Assembly: GCA_963837515.1 (NCBI GenBank)
Contig: CAWINT010000002.1
Coordinates: 1,302,001 to 1,366,000, forward strand
DNA: 64,000 nt
From: RYN-230 sp963837515
Lineage (GTDB): Bacteria > Actinomycetota > Actinomycetes > Streptosporangiales > Streptosporangiaceae
Direction of reading: 5' to 3'
Part shown: positions 50,785-59,747 of the stretch, one piece after another
How positions within the stretch are numbered: position 1 is the stretch's first letter
Layout of the letters: the number at the start of each line of letters is the position of its first letter
Program-made: the position numbers and the translations under genes
Notes under the pieces: generated by a model
The model's input: only the letters and a program-made list of their open reading frames with translations
Told to the model about the DNA's origin: nothing
The model's database searches: none

Positions 50785-50837
50785 CCTGGCCGCGCCTGCT
50801 GGACCGGCTGGGCTGGGCTTGACCTCCTGAGCTGGCC
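50745..50837 (+). repeat. 47-bp tandem duplication across the end of the oxidase gene
   Basis: The sequence from GCGCCTGCTGGACCGGCTGG through the stop codon (50745-50791) is repeated, slightly decayed, at 50792-50837. Only the first copy is coding. A past slippage or duplication event. Confidence 0.75.
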
Positions 50838-50887
50838 GCGCCGGGATCGCCGGTTGACGCGGGCGGGCACAGTGGCTAACGTCAGAT

Positions 50888-50907
50888 CATATATGAGATG
50901 CTATATG
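50888..50907. promoter_or_regulatory. A/T-rich inverted repeat, likely GntR operator
   Basis: CATATA (50888-50893) and TATATG (50902-50907) are inverted around an 8-base spacer, within a short A/T island 27 bases before the GntR gene. FadR-type GntR proteins bind such sites; a similar A/T-rich word (GTATACGATATGA) stands before the second GH28 gene at about 59620. Autoregulation and control of the pectin cluster is inferred. Confidence 0.55.
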
Positions 50908-50933
50908 CGATCTTCCCGAGTTAGCCTCGGATA

Positions 50934-51680
50934 ATGAGCACCGCGACCGTCCCGGGGCCTGGCTTCCTGCGCGGCGGCAGCGCGGCCGTGCCCTCCCGCA
51001 CCGAGGCGGTCCTCGCCGCGATCCGGGACGCCATCCTGTCCGGGGAACTGCGGCCGGGGCAGAGCCTGGTGGAGACGGACCTGGCGCAGCGGCTGGGCGT
51101 GTCCAAGACCCCGGTCCGGGAGGCACTCAAGACGCTGGCCGGGGCCGGCCTGGTGACGATGAGCGCGTACCGGGGGGCCGCGGTCCGCACCATCGACGGT
51201 GCCGCGGCGGCCGCCGTCTACGACCTGCGCCTGCTGGTCGAGCCGGAGGCGCTGCGCCGGGCCGTGCAGCACGCGCAGGCCACCACCGTGGCCGGCGCCG
51301 CGGCGCCCGGCCCCTGGGCCGCGGCCGTGGCCGCGCTGGCCGCCGCCGGCGGCGCTGCCGGCCAGGCCCAGCGCAGCCTGGCCAACCGCGACTTCCACCG
51401 CGCGCTCTATCAGGGCTGCGGTAACAGCCTGCTGGTCAAGGTGCTCGACGACCTGCGCGACCAGACCGCGCTGATCTCCGCGCTCTCCTGGGAGCAGCTC
51501 CCGTCCTGGCCGCAGGAGGCCGCCGAGCACGAGGCGATCCTGGCGGCGGCCCGGGCCGGCGCGGCCGACGAGGCGGCCGCGCTGCTCCGCCAGCACATCG
51601 GCGGCTTCGCCGCCCGGCATTTCCCCCCGCCCGATGCCCCGCTCCGCGCCGTTACCGAATGGAGTACCGATGTCCCTTGA
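50934..51680 (+). CDS. GntR-family (FadR/FCD) regulator of the pectin cluster
   Basis: 248 residues. The winged helix SRTEAVLAAIRDAILSGELR, LVETDLAQRLGVSKTPVREA, LVTMSAYRGAAVRTI precedes an all-helical FCD ligand-binding domain (VYDLRLLVEPEALRRAVQHA, NRDFHRALYQGCGNSLLVKV, EHEAILAAARAGAADEAAAL) with the His/Asp metal and ligand residues. FCD regulators often sense sugar acids. It overlaps the next gene by 11 bases and so is the first gene of the operon; probably released by a uronate or its breakdown product. Confidence 0.92.
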   Translation: MSTATVPGPGFLRGGSAAVPSRTEAVLAAIRDAILSGELRPGQSLVETDLAQRLGVSKTPVREALKTLAGAGLVTMSAYRGAAVRTIDGAAAAAVYDLRLLVEPEALRRAVQHAQATTVAGAAAPGPWAAAVAALAAAGGAAGQAQRSLANRDFHRALYQGCGNSLLVKVLDDLRDQTALISALSWEQLPSWPQEAAEHEAILAAARAGAADEAAALLRQHIGGFAARHFPPPDAPLRAVTEWSTDVP

Positions 51681-52590
51681 CCAGGCGACCGCGGCGGAGT
51701 TCCGCGGCCGGCTCGCCACCGTGGCCGCCGTCGTGGTCACGCCGCTGCACCCGGACGGCTCGGCCGACTGGGACCGTCACGCCCAGCTGACCGGCCGTAT
51801 GGTCGACGCCGGGATCACCCTGGTCACCCCGAACGGCAACACCGGCGAGTTCTACATGCTCTCCCCGCAGGAGACCCGCGCCGCCACCGAGTCGGCGGTG
51901 CGCGCCGCGGCCGGGCGGGCCGAGGTGCTGGCCGGGGTCGGTCATGACATCCCGGCGGCGGTCAGCGCCGCCCGGCACGCCCAGGCCGCCGGGGCGCGCA
52001 TGATCATGATCCACCAGCCGGTCAGCCCGTACGTGTCGGCGGACGGCTGGGTGGACTACCACACGGCGATCGCCGGCGCCGTGCCCGACCTGGGCGTGGT
52101 GCTGTACATCCGGGACCCGCGGATCGCCGGCCGCCACATCCGCCGCCTCGGCGACGCCTGCCCGAACGTGGTCGGCGTCAAGTACGGGGTCCGCGATCTG
52201 GTCCAGTTCGCCGCGGTGGCCCGGGACGCCGGGCTGGACCGGTTCACCTGGCTGGCCGGGCTGGCCGAGCTCACCGCGCCCGGCTGCTGGGCCTACGGGG
52301 CGCGCGGGTTCACCTCCGGGCTGGCCAACGTCGCACCGCGGCTGTCCCTGGAGCTGCTGCGCGGACTGCGGGACGGCGACGGTGCCGCGGCCATGAAGGT
52401 GTGGGAAGAGTGCCGCGCCTTCGAGGAACTGCGCGCCGCCGACTCCTCCGCTGACAACGTCAGCGTGGTCAAGGAGGCGCTGGCCCAGCTGGGCCTGGCC
52501 GGACGGGAGGTGCGCCCGCCCAGCCGGCTGCTGCCCGGCGAGATCCGGGACCAGATCAGCAAGATCCTGGCCGGCTGGAGTCTGACATGA
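51670..52590 (+). CDS. DHDPS/NAL-family lyase (KdgD- or L-KDA-dehydratase-like)
   Basis: 306 residues; GGAG five bases before ATG 51670. TIM barrel of the dihydrodipicolinate synthase family with the pyruvate-binding motif VTPNGNTGEFYMLSPQETRA, catalytic Tyr in VVLYIRDPRI and Schiff-base Lys in VVGVKYGVRD. In context it fits either 5-dehydro-4-deoxyglucarate dehydratase/decarboxylase or L-2-keto-3-deoxyarabonate dehydratase; both deliver 2-oxoglutarate semialdehyde. The usual GNTGE motif reads GNTGE here, supporting a functional enzyme. Overlaps the GntR and IlvD/Edd genes at both ends. Confidence 0.88.
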   Translation: MSLDQATAAEFRGRLATVAAVVVTPLHPDGSADWDRHAQLTGRMVDAGITLVTPNGNTGEFYMLSPQETRAATESAVRAAAGRAEVLAGVGHDIPAAVSAARHAQAAGARMIMIHQPVSPYVSADGWVDYHTAIAGAVPDLGVVLYIRDPRIAGRHIRRLGDACPNVVGVKYGVRDLVQFAAVARDAGLDRFTWLAGLAELTAPGCWAYGARGFTSGLANVAPRLSLELLRGLRDGDGAAAMKVWEECRAFEELRAADSSADNVSVVKEALAQLGLAGREVRPPSRLLPGEIRDQISKILAGWSLT

Positions 52591-54404
52591 GCGGCGGTCT
52601 CGCCGACCAGGCGGGGCGGGCCGAAGGCGTGTCCCCTCCGAGCCAGCGACGCGCGGGGGGTCCCGCGGGGTCGCCCCCCCGGGACAGCACTGCGCTGCGC
52701 AGTTACCGGTGGTTCGGCGGGGACGGGCTGCGTGCCTACAGCCACGGCACCCGGATGCGCCAGCTCGGCGCCGACCCGGCCGACTACCAGGGCAAGCCGA
52801 TCATCGCGATCGTGAACACCTGGTCGGAGATGAATCCGTGCCACATGCACCTGCGGGAACGGGCCGGGCAGGTGAAGCGGGGGGTGCTGGAAGCGGGCGG
52901 CTTCCCGGTCGAGTTCGGCGTGGCCTCGCTGTCCGAGACGTTCCAGAAGCCCACGCCGATGCTGTACCGCAACCTGCTGGCGATGGACACCGAGGAACTG
53001 CTGCGGTCCTACCCGGCGGATGGCGCGGTGCTCATGGGCGGGTGCGACAAGACCACCCCGGCGCTGCTGATGGGCGCGGCCAGCGCCGGCGTCCCGGCCA
53101 TCTTCCTGCCGGCCGGGCCGATGCTGCGCGGCAACTACCGCGGTGGCGCACTGGGCAGCGGCACCGACCTGTGGAAGTACTGGGACGACAAGCGGGCCGG
53201 GCTGATCGGCGACTGTGAGCTGGCCGACCTGGCCGCGGGCATCGCCCGCTCGCCCGGGCACTGCATGACGATGGGCACCGCCTCCACCATGACCTCGGCC
53301 GCCGAGGCGCTCGGCATGACGCTGCCCGGCGCTGCGTCCATCCCGGCGGTCGACTCGGCGCACTACCGCAACGCGACCGCGACCGGCCGCCGGATCGTGG
53401 AAATGGCCTGGGAGAACCTGACCCCGGACCAGATCCTCACCGCGGCGGCGTTCCAGGACGCGGTGGCCACCGTGCTCGCCCTCGGCGGCTCCACCAACGC
53501 GGTCATCCACCTCATCGCGATGGCCGGGCGGTGCGGCGTGCCGCTGTCCCTGGACGACTTCGACGAGATCTCGCGGCGGGTCCCGGTGCTGGCCAACGTC
53601 CGCCCCGGCGGGCAGTACCTGATGGAGGACTTCTACTACGCGGGCGGGCTGCGCGCGCTGCTGGCCCAGCTGGCCCAGGTGCCGGGCGCGCTGCACACCG
53701 ACCGGATCACCGTCACCGGCCGGCCGCTGGCCGACCAGCTGGACGGCGCGGAGGTCTACCACGAGGACGTGATCCGTAACGCCGGTAGCGCGCTCACTCC
53801 CGAAGCCGGGCTCGCGGTACTGCGGGGCAACCTGGCGCCCGACGGGGCCGTCATCAAGCACATCGCGGCCGATCCCGCGCTGCTCAAGCACACCGGGCCG
53901 GCGGTCGTGTTCGACGACTACCACCAGATGCAGCGGCAGATCAACGACCCGGCGCTGGGCATCACCGCCGACTCGGTGCTGGTGCTGCGGAACGCCGGCC
54001 CGCTCGGCGGTCCCGGCATGCCCGAGTACGGCATGCTCCCCATCCCGGACTACCTGCTGGCCAAGGGCGTCCGGGACATGGTGCGGATCTCTGACGCGCG
54101 GATGAGCGGCACCAGCTACGGGGCCTGCGTACTGCACGTAGCGCCCGAATCGTACGTGGGCGGGCCGCTGGCGCTGGTGCGCAGCGGGGACCTGGTCACC
54201 CTCGACGTGCCCGAGCGGGTGCTGCGGCTGGAGGTCAAGGAGGCCGACCTGGTGCAGCGCCGGGCGGAGTGGCGGCCGCCACCGCCGCGGTTCGAGCGTG
54301 GCTACGGCGCGCTGTACGCCGAGAACGTCACCCAGGCCAATCAGGGCTGCGATTTCGGCTTCCTGGCCCGGCCCGGCCGCAACCCCGAGCCTGACCCGCG
54401 TTAA
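52587..54404 (+). CDS. IlvD/Edd-family sugar-acid dehydratase
   Basis: 605 residues from ATG 52587 (4-base overlap). Iron-sulfur Cys in EMNPCHMHL (~86), MGGCDKTTP (~153) and SPGHCMTMGTAST (~225), and the closing motif ISDARMSGTSYGACVLHVAP. The first 45 residues are an extra, low-complexity N-terminus; an internal start may be used. Substrate group: pentonate/hexonate dehydratases (L-arabinonate, D-xylonate) more than valine-pathway IlvD. In this operon it would make the keto-deoxy acid consumed by the DHDPS-family lyase. Confidence 0.88.
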   Translation: MSGGLADQAGRAEGVSPPSQRRAGGPAGSPPRDSTALRSYRWFGGDGLRAYSHGTRMRQLGADPADYQGKPIIAIVNTWSEMNPCHMHLRERAGQVKRGVLEAGGFPVEFGVASLSETFQKPTPMLYRNLLAMDTEELLRSYPADGAVLMGGCDKTTPALLMGAASAGVPAIFLPAGPMLRGNYRGGALGSGTDLWKYWDDKRAGLIGDCELADLAAGIARSPGHCMTMGTASTMTSAAEALGMTLPGAASIPAVDSAHYRNATATGRRIVEMAWENLTPDQILTAAAFQDAVATVLALGGSTNAVIHLIAMAGRCGVPLSLDDFDEISRRVPVLANVRPGGQYLMEDFYYAGGLRALLAQLAQVPGALHTDRITVTGRPLADQLDGAEVYHEDVIRNAGSALTPEAGLAVLRGNLAPDGAVIKHIAADPALLKHTGPAVVFDDYHQMQRQINDPALGITADSVLVLRNAGPLGGPGMPEYGMLPIPDYLLAKGVRDMVRISDARMSGTSYGACVLHVAPESYVGGPLALVRSGDLVTLDVPERVLRLEVKEADLVQRRAEWRPPPPRFERGYGALYAENVTQANQGCDFGFLARPGRNPEPDPR

Positions 54405-54490
54405 CGCTCCCTCCGGCCGCCCCGGGACCGGGTGCGGCCTGCCTGGTCCACTCCAGGCCTCCTGGTCAACCACCCACCGGAGGTAGTTCA

Positions 54491-55903
54491 ATGCCGAACC
54501 GCATCAACCGCCGCGACCTGCTGCGCTACTCCGCGTTCGCCGGCGCGGGCGCGCTGGCCAGCCCGCTGCTGCCGGGACGGGCCGGCGCCGCGGCGCGGGC
54601 CCGTGGCGCCGGCCACCGGTCCGCCACCGACCGGGCCGCGGACCGGATCGCCGCCTCGGTGCGCCGGCCCCGCTTCCCGGACCGCGAGTTCCCGGTCACC
54701 CGGTTCGGTGCGGCCGGCGATGGGACGGCCGACTGCACCGCCGCCTTCGCCGCGGCCATCGCGGCCGCTCACCGGGCCGGCGGCGGCCACGTGACCGTGC
54801 CCCCGGGCCGCTTCCGGACCGGGGCCATCCACCTGCTCAGCCACGTCAACCTGCACCTGGAGGCAGGCGCCACGATCGCATTCAGCCAGGACCCGGGCGC
54901 CTACCTGCCGGTGGTGTTCTCCCGCTGGCAGGGCATCGAGCTGATGAACTATTCGCCGTTCGTCTACTGCTACGGCCAACGGAACGTCGCCATCACCGGC
55001 ACCGGGACGCTGGACGGCCAGGCCGACGCGAACCACTGGTGGAACTGGAAGAACCTGGAGACGCCGGACTTCACCGCGCTGGAGGCGATGGCCGACGCCG
55101 GCCTGCCGGTCAGCCAGCGGGTGTTCGGCGCCGGGCACTACCTGCCTCCCCCGATGATCCAGCCGTTCGCCAGCGACACCGTGCTAATCCAGGGCGTCAC
55201 GATCATCAACTCGCCGTTCTGGCACATGAACCCGAACCTGTGCTCGAACGTCACCGTCGAGGGGGTCACGGTCAGCTCCTCGGGCCCGAACACCGACGGC
55301 TGCGATCCGGAGTCCTGCGACCGGGTGCTGATCGACGGGGTCAACTTCAGCTGCGGCGACGACTGCATCGCGATCAAGTCCGGCCGGGACTCGGACGGCC
55401 GCCGGGTCGGCGTGCCCAGCACCAACCTCGTCATCCAGAACTGCACGTTCGCCAGCGGCCACGGCGGGGTCACCCTGGGCAGCGAGATGACCGGCGGGGT
55501 GCGCAACGTGTACGCGCGGGACCTCACCATGGACAGCCCGGACCTGCAGTCCGGGCACCGGATCAAGACCAACACGCTGCGCGGCGGGTACGTGATCAAC
55601 AGCAATGTGTACCGCGTCACGGCCGCCACCATCGGCGGCCCGGTGCTCAAGATCGAAGGCCAGTACAGCGGGCAGACCGGGAACTTCCCGCCCGACGTCA
55701 CCGGTATCACGCTGGCGGACTGGGCGGTGGACAGCTGCCAGGGCGTCTGGTCGCTGGTCGGCGCCTCGGCGACCGACCCGATCGGCACCGTCACGCTGGA
55801 TGACATCACCGTCACCACGTCCACGGCTGCGAACTCGGCGCAGTACGTCAGCCACCTGGTGGTCAACGACGTGACCGTGGGCGGGACGCCGGTGACGGCA
55901 TGA
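54491..55903 (+). CDS. GH28 polygalacturonase, Tat-exported
   Basis: 470 residues, GGAGG before the ATG. N-terminus NRRDLLRYSAFAGAGALASP is a Tat signal. The right-handed beta-helix carries the GH28 active site: NTDGCDPESC (Asp), GDDCIAIKSG (two Asp), HGGVTLGSE (His) and RIKT. ADANHWWNWKN and YLPPPMIQPFASDTVLIQGV match exo-type members. It cuts the galacturonan backbone of pectin outside the cell. It follows the dehydratase gene by 86 bases and is followed by uronate dehydrogenase. Confidence 0.92.
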   Translation: MPNRINRRDLLRYSAFAGAGALASPLLPGRAGAAARARGAGHRSATDRAADRIAASVRRPRFPDREFPVTRFGAAGDGTADCTAAFAAAIAAAHRAGGGHVTVPPGRFRTGAIHLLSHVNLHLEAGATIAFSQDPGAYLPVVFSRWQGIELMNYSPFVYCYGQRNVAITGTGTLDGQADANHWWNWKNLETPDFTALEAMADAGLPVSQRVFGAGHYLPPPMIQPFASDTVLIQGVTIINSPFWHMNPNLCSNVTVEGVTVSSSGPNTDGCDPESCDRVLIDGVNFSCGDDCIAIKSGRDSDGRRVGVPSTNLVIQNCTFASGHGGVTLGSEMTGGVRNVYARDLTMDSPDLQSGHRIKTNTLRGGYVINSNVYRVTAATIGGPVLKIEGQYSGQTGNFPPDVTGITLADWAVDSCQGVWSLVGASATDPIGTVTLDDITVTTSTAANSAQYVSHLVVNDVTVGGTPVTA

Positions 55904-55937
55904 CCGGCCGGCGGCGGCCGCCGGAGGCGGGCGCGTA

Positions 55938-56762
55938 ATGTCAACTGACGTGCCGACGATCCTCATCACCGGGGCTGCTGGCCGGATCGGGACGCTGCTG
56001 CGCCCGCGGCTGGCCTGGCCCGGCCGGATGCTGCGACTGCTCGACGTGACCACGATCGCGCCCGCGGCCGGCCCGGGTGAGGAGGCCATCGTGGCCTCGG
56101 TCACCGACCTGGCCGCGATGACCGCCGCCTGCGCCGGCGCGGACGCCGTGATCCACCTCGGCGGGCAGTCCGGCGAGGCGCCGTGGGCCCAGATCGCCGA
56201 GGTCAACATCCACGGCACGTACACCGTGTTCGAGGCGGCCCGCCGGGCCGGGGTGCCCCGGGTCATCTTCGCCTCGTCCAACCACGCGGTCGGGTTCACC
56301 CCGCGCGAGCGGTTCCCGGTGCCCGACTACGCGTTCCCCGACCCGGACACCTACTACGGGGTCTCCAAGGTGGCCGGTGAGGCGCTGGCCGCGCTGTACC
56401 ACAACCGCTACGGCATGGACACGATCTGCCTGCGCATCCTGTCCTGCTTCGAGCGGCCGTCCAATCCCCGCATGCTGTCCACCTGGCTGTCCCCGGACGA
56501 CACGGGCCGGCTGTTCCAAGCCTGCCTGACCGTGGATCACCCCGGGTTCCGGGTGGCGTTCGGCGTGTCGGCCAACACCCGGGGCGGCTGGGTCAGCCTG
56601 GACGAGGCGCGGGCGCTCGGCTACGAACCCAAGGACGACGCCGAGGTGTACGCCGCCGAGGTGATCGCCGCGCAGGGCGAGCCGGACCCGGCCGATCCGG
56701 TGCTCGCCCGGCTGGGCGGTGAGTTCACCCGCCCCGATTTCGACGCCAGCCGGCCGGCCTGA
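55938..56762 (+). CDS. udh: Uronate dehydrogenase
   Basis: 274 residues; GGAGG before ATG 55938. SDR of the extended NAD-dependent epimerase group: ILITGAAGRIGTLLRPRLAW (NAD binding), IHLGGQSGEAPWAQIAEVNI, FASSNHAVGFTPRERF (Ser), YYGVSKVAGEALA (Tyr and Lys), and PSNPRMLSTWLSPDD, a segment characteristic of uronate dehydrogenases. It oxidises galacturonate or glucuronate to the aldaro-lactone. This anchors the operon as an oxidative uronate pathway. Confidence 0.92.
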   Translation: MSTDVPTILITGAAGRIGTLLRPRLAWPGRMLRLLDVTTIAPAAGPGEEAIVASVTDLAAMTAACAGADAVIHLGGQSGEAPWAQIAEVNIHGTYTVFEAARRAGVPRVIFASSNHAVGFTPRERFPVPDYAFPDPDTYYGVSKVAGEALAALYHNRYGMDTICLRILSCFERPSNPRMLSTWLSPDDTGRLFQACLTVDHPGFRVAFGVSANTRGGWVSLDEARALGYEPKDDAEVYAAEVIAAQGEPDPADPVLARLGGEFTRPDFDASRPA

Positions 56763-56800
56763 CGGCCCGCTGACCGGCCTGACGCACGAGGATGGTGACG

Positions 56801-58279
56801 ATGATCCAGGGCTACGACCCCCGCACCGGCAAGCCGGCCGGTGAGCCGGTGGCGGAGAGCAGCGACCATGAGGTGGACGCGGCCGCGGCGGCGGCCGGCG
56901 CGGCCGCGGCGGCCTGGGCCGGCCTGGGCCGGGCCGGGCGGGCCCACGCGCTGACGGCTGTGGCCGACGCGCTCAACGCCGGCGCCGCGGAACTGGCCGC
57001 CCTGGCCGACACCGAGACCGCGCTCGGCGTCCCCCGGCTCACCGGCGAGGTGGCCCGTACCACCGGCCAGCTGCGGATGTTCGCCGACGTCCTGGCCGAC
57101 GGCAGCTACCTGGACGTGATCAGGAGCCCGGCCGCGAACGGCGTACCCGGGCTGGCGCGCATGGTGCAGCCGACCGGCCCGGTCGCCGTGTTCGCCGCGT
57201 CCAATTTCCCGTTCGCCTTCTCCGTGGCCGGCGGCGACACCGCCTCGGCGCTGGCGGCCGGCTGCCCGGTGGTGGTCAAGGCGCACGAGTCGCACCCGCA
57301 GACCTCCGTGGTCACAGCCCGGATCGTCACCGGGGCGCTGGCCGCGGCCGGGGCCCCGGACGGTACGTTCGCCCTGGTGCACGGGGTGCAGGCGGGGGCC
57401 CGGCTGCTCCGCCACCCGGCCATCGGGGCGGCCGGCTTCACCGGCTCGGCCCGAGGCGGTCTGGCGCTGCGGCGCATCTGCGCCGAGCGGGACGTGCCGA
57501 TCCCCTTCTACGGCGAGCTCGGCTCGGTCAACCCGATGGTGGTCCTGCCGGGTGCCGCCGCCGCGCGCGCCGCCGAGGTGGCGGCCGGGTACGCCGCGTC
57601 GGTCACCCTGGGGGTCGGCCAGTTCTGCACTAATCCCGGCCTGCTGTTCGTCCCGGAGGACGAGGCCCTGCTGGCCGCCATCGCGGCCGCGATCGGGGAA
57701 ACCCGCGGCGGCCCGATGCTGTCCGAGCGGATCCACGACGGGTTCGAGGCGGCGATCGCCGCGCTGGCCGGCCACCCCGATGTCCGCCCGCTCGCCACGG
57801 GCCAGCCGGGCGAGGGCCCCTGGGCGGGCACCCCGCAGGTGTTCCGCATCAGCCTGGATGCCTTCGCCGCGGGCCTGCCGGAACTCGCCGACGAGCGGTT
57901 CGGGCCCGGCGGGCTGGTCATTACCTACCCGTCGGTGGACGCCCTGGCGGCGGTGCTGCCGCGGCTGGGCGGCAACCTGGCCGGCGGCATCCACGGCGAC
58001 CCCGCGTCCGCCGCCGACCTGGCCGCGGCGGCCCGGGTGGCCGCCGTACTGGCCCGGGGCGTGGGCCGGGTGATCTGGAACGGCTGGCCCACCGGGGTCG
58101 CGGTCACCTGGGCGCAGCACCACGGCGGCCCGTGGCCGGCCACCACGGACGCGCACTACACCTCGGTGGGCGCGACCGCCATCCGGCGCTGGCTGATCCC
58201 CGTCACCTACCAGGACTTCCCCGCGGACCTGCTGCCAGAGCCGCTGCGCGGGACCGCCGCCGGCCCAGCGGCGGGCTAG
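56801..58279 (+). CDS. 2-oxoglutarate-semialdehyde-type aldehyde dehydrogenase (NADP+)
   Basis: 492 residues. Start at ATG 56801, where GAGG is nine bases away; ATG 56792 directly abuts GAGG. ALDH core: FAASNFPFAFSVAGGDTASA, VKAHESHPQTSVVTARI, FTGSARGGLALRRICAER, GELGSVNPMVVLPG (Glu), VTLGVGQFCTNPGLLFV (catalytic Cys), NGWPTGVAVTWAQHHGGPWP and AHYTSVGATAIRRW. The ending and the FPFAFS block are those of NADP-dependent alpha-ketoglutaric semialdehyde dehydrogenases, the last step of the uronate/pentonate oxidative pathway. Stop overlaps the next GTG. Confidence 0.9.
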   Translation: MIQGYDPRTGKPAGEPVAESSDHEVDAAAAAAGAAAAAWAGLGRAGRAHALTAVADALNAGAAELAALADTETALGVPRLTGEVARTTGQLRMFADVLADGSYLDVIRSPAANGVPGLARMVQPTGPVAVFAASNFPFAFSVAGGDTASALAAGCPVVVKAHESHPQTSVVTARIVTGALAAAGAPDGTFALVHGVQAGARLLRHPAIGAAGFTGSARGGLALRRICAERDVPIPFYGELGSVNPMVVLPGAAAARAAEVAAGYAASVTLGVGQFCTNPGLLFVPEDEALLAAIAAAIGETRGGPMLSERIHDGFEAAIAALAGHPDVRPLATGQPGEGPWAGTPQVFRISLDAFAAGLPELADERFGPGGLVITYPSVDALAAVLPRLGGNLAGGIHGDPASAADLAAAARVAAVLARGVGRVIWNGWPTGVAVTWAQHHGGPWPATTDAHYTSVGATAIRRWLIPVTYQDFPADLLPEPLRGTAAGPAAG

Positions 58280-59427
58280 TGCGGACCGCGGGGTACCTCT
58301 ACCCGTGGGACGTGGACGGCGACCCGGCCGCCCCGGACCGCATCTCCGGGCTCGGACTGGACGGGGTGGTGCTGGCCGCGGCCTACCACGCGGTCCGGGC
58401 CGTCACCCGGTACCACCCGGGGCACCGCATCGTCACCCGGGACGCCGCCGTGTACTACCGGCCCGACGCCGGGCGCTGGTCCGGTTCGGCGTTGCGCCCG
58501 GTGGCCGCCCAGCCCGCCGGGTCCTTCGAACGGGCCGCCGCGTCGCTGGCCGCGGCGGGTATGCCGGTGACCGCCTGGGTGGTGCTGGCCCACAACGCCA
58601 GGCTCGGCGCCGTGGCCCCCGACCATGTGGTCCGCAACGCGTTCGAGGACGCCTACCCGTGGGCGCTGTGCGCCGGCTCCCCGGCCGTGCGGGATTACGC
58701 GGCCCGGCTGGCCGCCGAGGTGGCCACCCTGGACGGCGTGACCGGCATCGAGCTGGAAGCGTGCGGCTGGTACGGGTTCGAGCACGGCAGCGCGCACGAC
58801 AAGACCGGAGAGGTGACCGGGCCCGGAGGAGGGGCCGGGGAGTGGCTGCTGTCGGCCTGCTTCTGCGCGGGCTGCCGCGCGGCGTACCAGTCCGCGGGTG
58901 CCGACCCGGCTGACCTCGCGGCGCTGGTCCGCTCGGCCGCTGACGGGGCCGCCCCGCTCCCGGATCCGTGCGCGGCCGTGCTGGACCAGGTCCGCGCGGC
59001 CGCCGCGGCCCGGCTGCTCGGCGATGTGGTAGCGGCGGTCCGGGCCGCGGCCCCCGGGAAGCCCGTGCTCGTCCACAGTCACCCCGATCCCCGGGCCACC
59101 GGCGCCAACCCGGGCCACGCGCTGGCCGCGGCGTGCGGGCCCGGCGGCGTGGACGGTGTCGTGCTGCCCTGCGGCGACCCGGCGGCGGCGGCCGACGTGG
59201 TCGCCCGCGCCGCCGCCGGGATGCCGGCCGGCCCGGTGATCGCCGCGAACCTGACGGCCGTGGCCGGCCTGGGTGGCGATCCGGCCACGCTGCCCGGCCA
59301 GGCCGCCGCGGTCCGGGCGGCCGGCGCCACCGAGTTGCGGCTTTACCACGCCGGCCTGGCCGCCCCGGCCGACCTGGCCGCGATCCGCTCGCTCTGCGCG
59401 GCCGCGGATCCGGTGACCGGGCCCTAG
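58279..59427 (+). CDS. Alanine-rich TIM-barrel-like protein of unknown function
   Basis: 382 residues from GTG 58279, which overlaps the dehydrogenase stop. Landmarks: RTAGYLYPWDVDGDPAAPDR, VVLAAAYHAVRAVTRYHPGH, WVVLAHNARLGAVAPDHVVR, GIELEACGWYGFEHGSAHDK and LVHSHPDPRATGANPGHALA. Alternating beta-strand/alpha-helix rhythm and acidic residues at strand ends (ELEACG) suggest a TIM-barrel glycosidase or a sugar-acid enzyme. CFCAGCRAAYQSAG contains a Cys cluster. No family could be named. Operon position argues for a role in the last steps of pectin breakdown; actinomycetes with this kind of locus often carry it. Confidence 0.78.
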   Translation: MRTAGYLYPWDVDGDPAAPDRISGLGLDGVVLAAAYHAVRAVTRYHPGHRIVTRDAAVYYRPDAGRWSGSALRPVAAQPAGSFERAAASLAAAGMPVTAWVVLAHNARLGAVAPDHVVRNAFEDAYPWALCAGSPAVRDYAARLAAEVATLDGVTGIELEACGWYGFEHGSAHDKTGEVTGPGGGAGEWLLSACFCAGCRAAYQSAGADPADLAALVRSAADGAAPLPDPCAAVLDQVRAAAAARLLGDVVAAVRAAAPGKPVLVHSHPDPRATGANPGHALAAACGPGGVDGVVLPCGDPAAAADVVARAAAGMPAGPVIAANLTAVAGLGGDPATLPGQAAAVRAAGATELRLYHAGLAAPADLAAIRSLCAAADPVTGP

Positions 59428-59747
59428 ACGGGCTGGACCGCGGCGGGCCGTGGGGCGGGCGTCCTTTCATGGCCGGCGGCCAGGCGGCCATGAAATTGAC
59501 CCGGGCTGGACCGGCCGGTTCGCCCGCCGACCTTGTGATATCCGTTGCGGCGCTGAAATTTCGCGCTTTTCGCCCGAGCATGTGCGGCTGGGCGCGGAAA
59601 CATTATCCGATATGACGCACCTGGTATACGATATGAGACAGCCCGCGGCCTTTACTGAGGCACCACGCCAATGGCATTCCTAACCGCGGCCCGGCTGGGA
59701 GCAAGGCCGCCCCGCCAATTTTCACCCCGTTCCCAGGGAGAAAGATC
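59428..59747. promoter_or_regulatory. Upstream region of the second GH28 gene
   Basis: 320 bases without a gene. The A/T content rises from about 59530; TATGACGCACCTGGTATACG and GATATGAG around 59610-59640 form an A/T-rich, partly palindromic patch (GTATAC) comparable to the operator candidate at 50888. Likely holds the promoter and a binding site for the cluster's GntR regulator. Confidence 0.4.
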
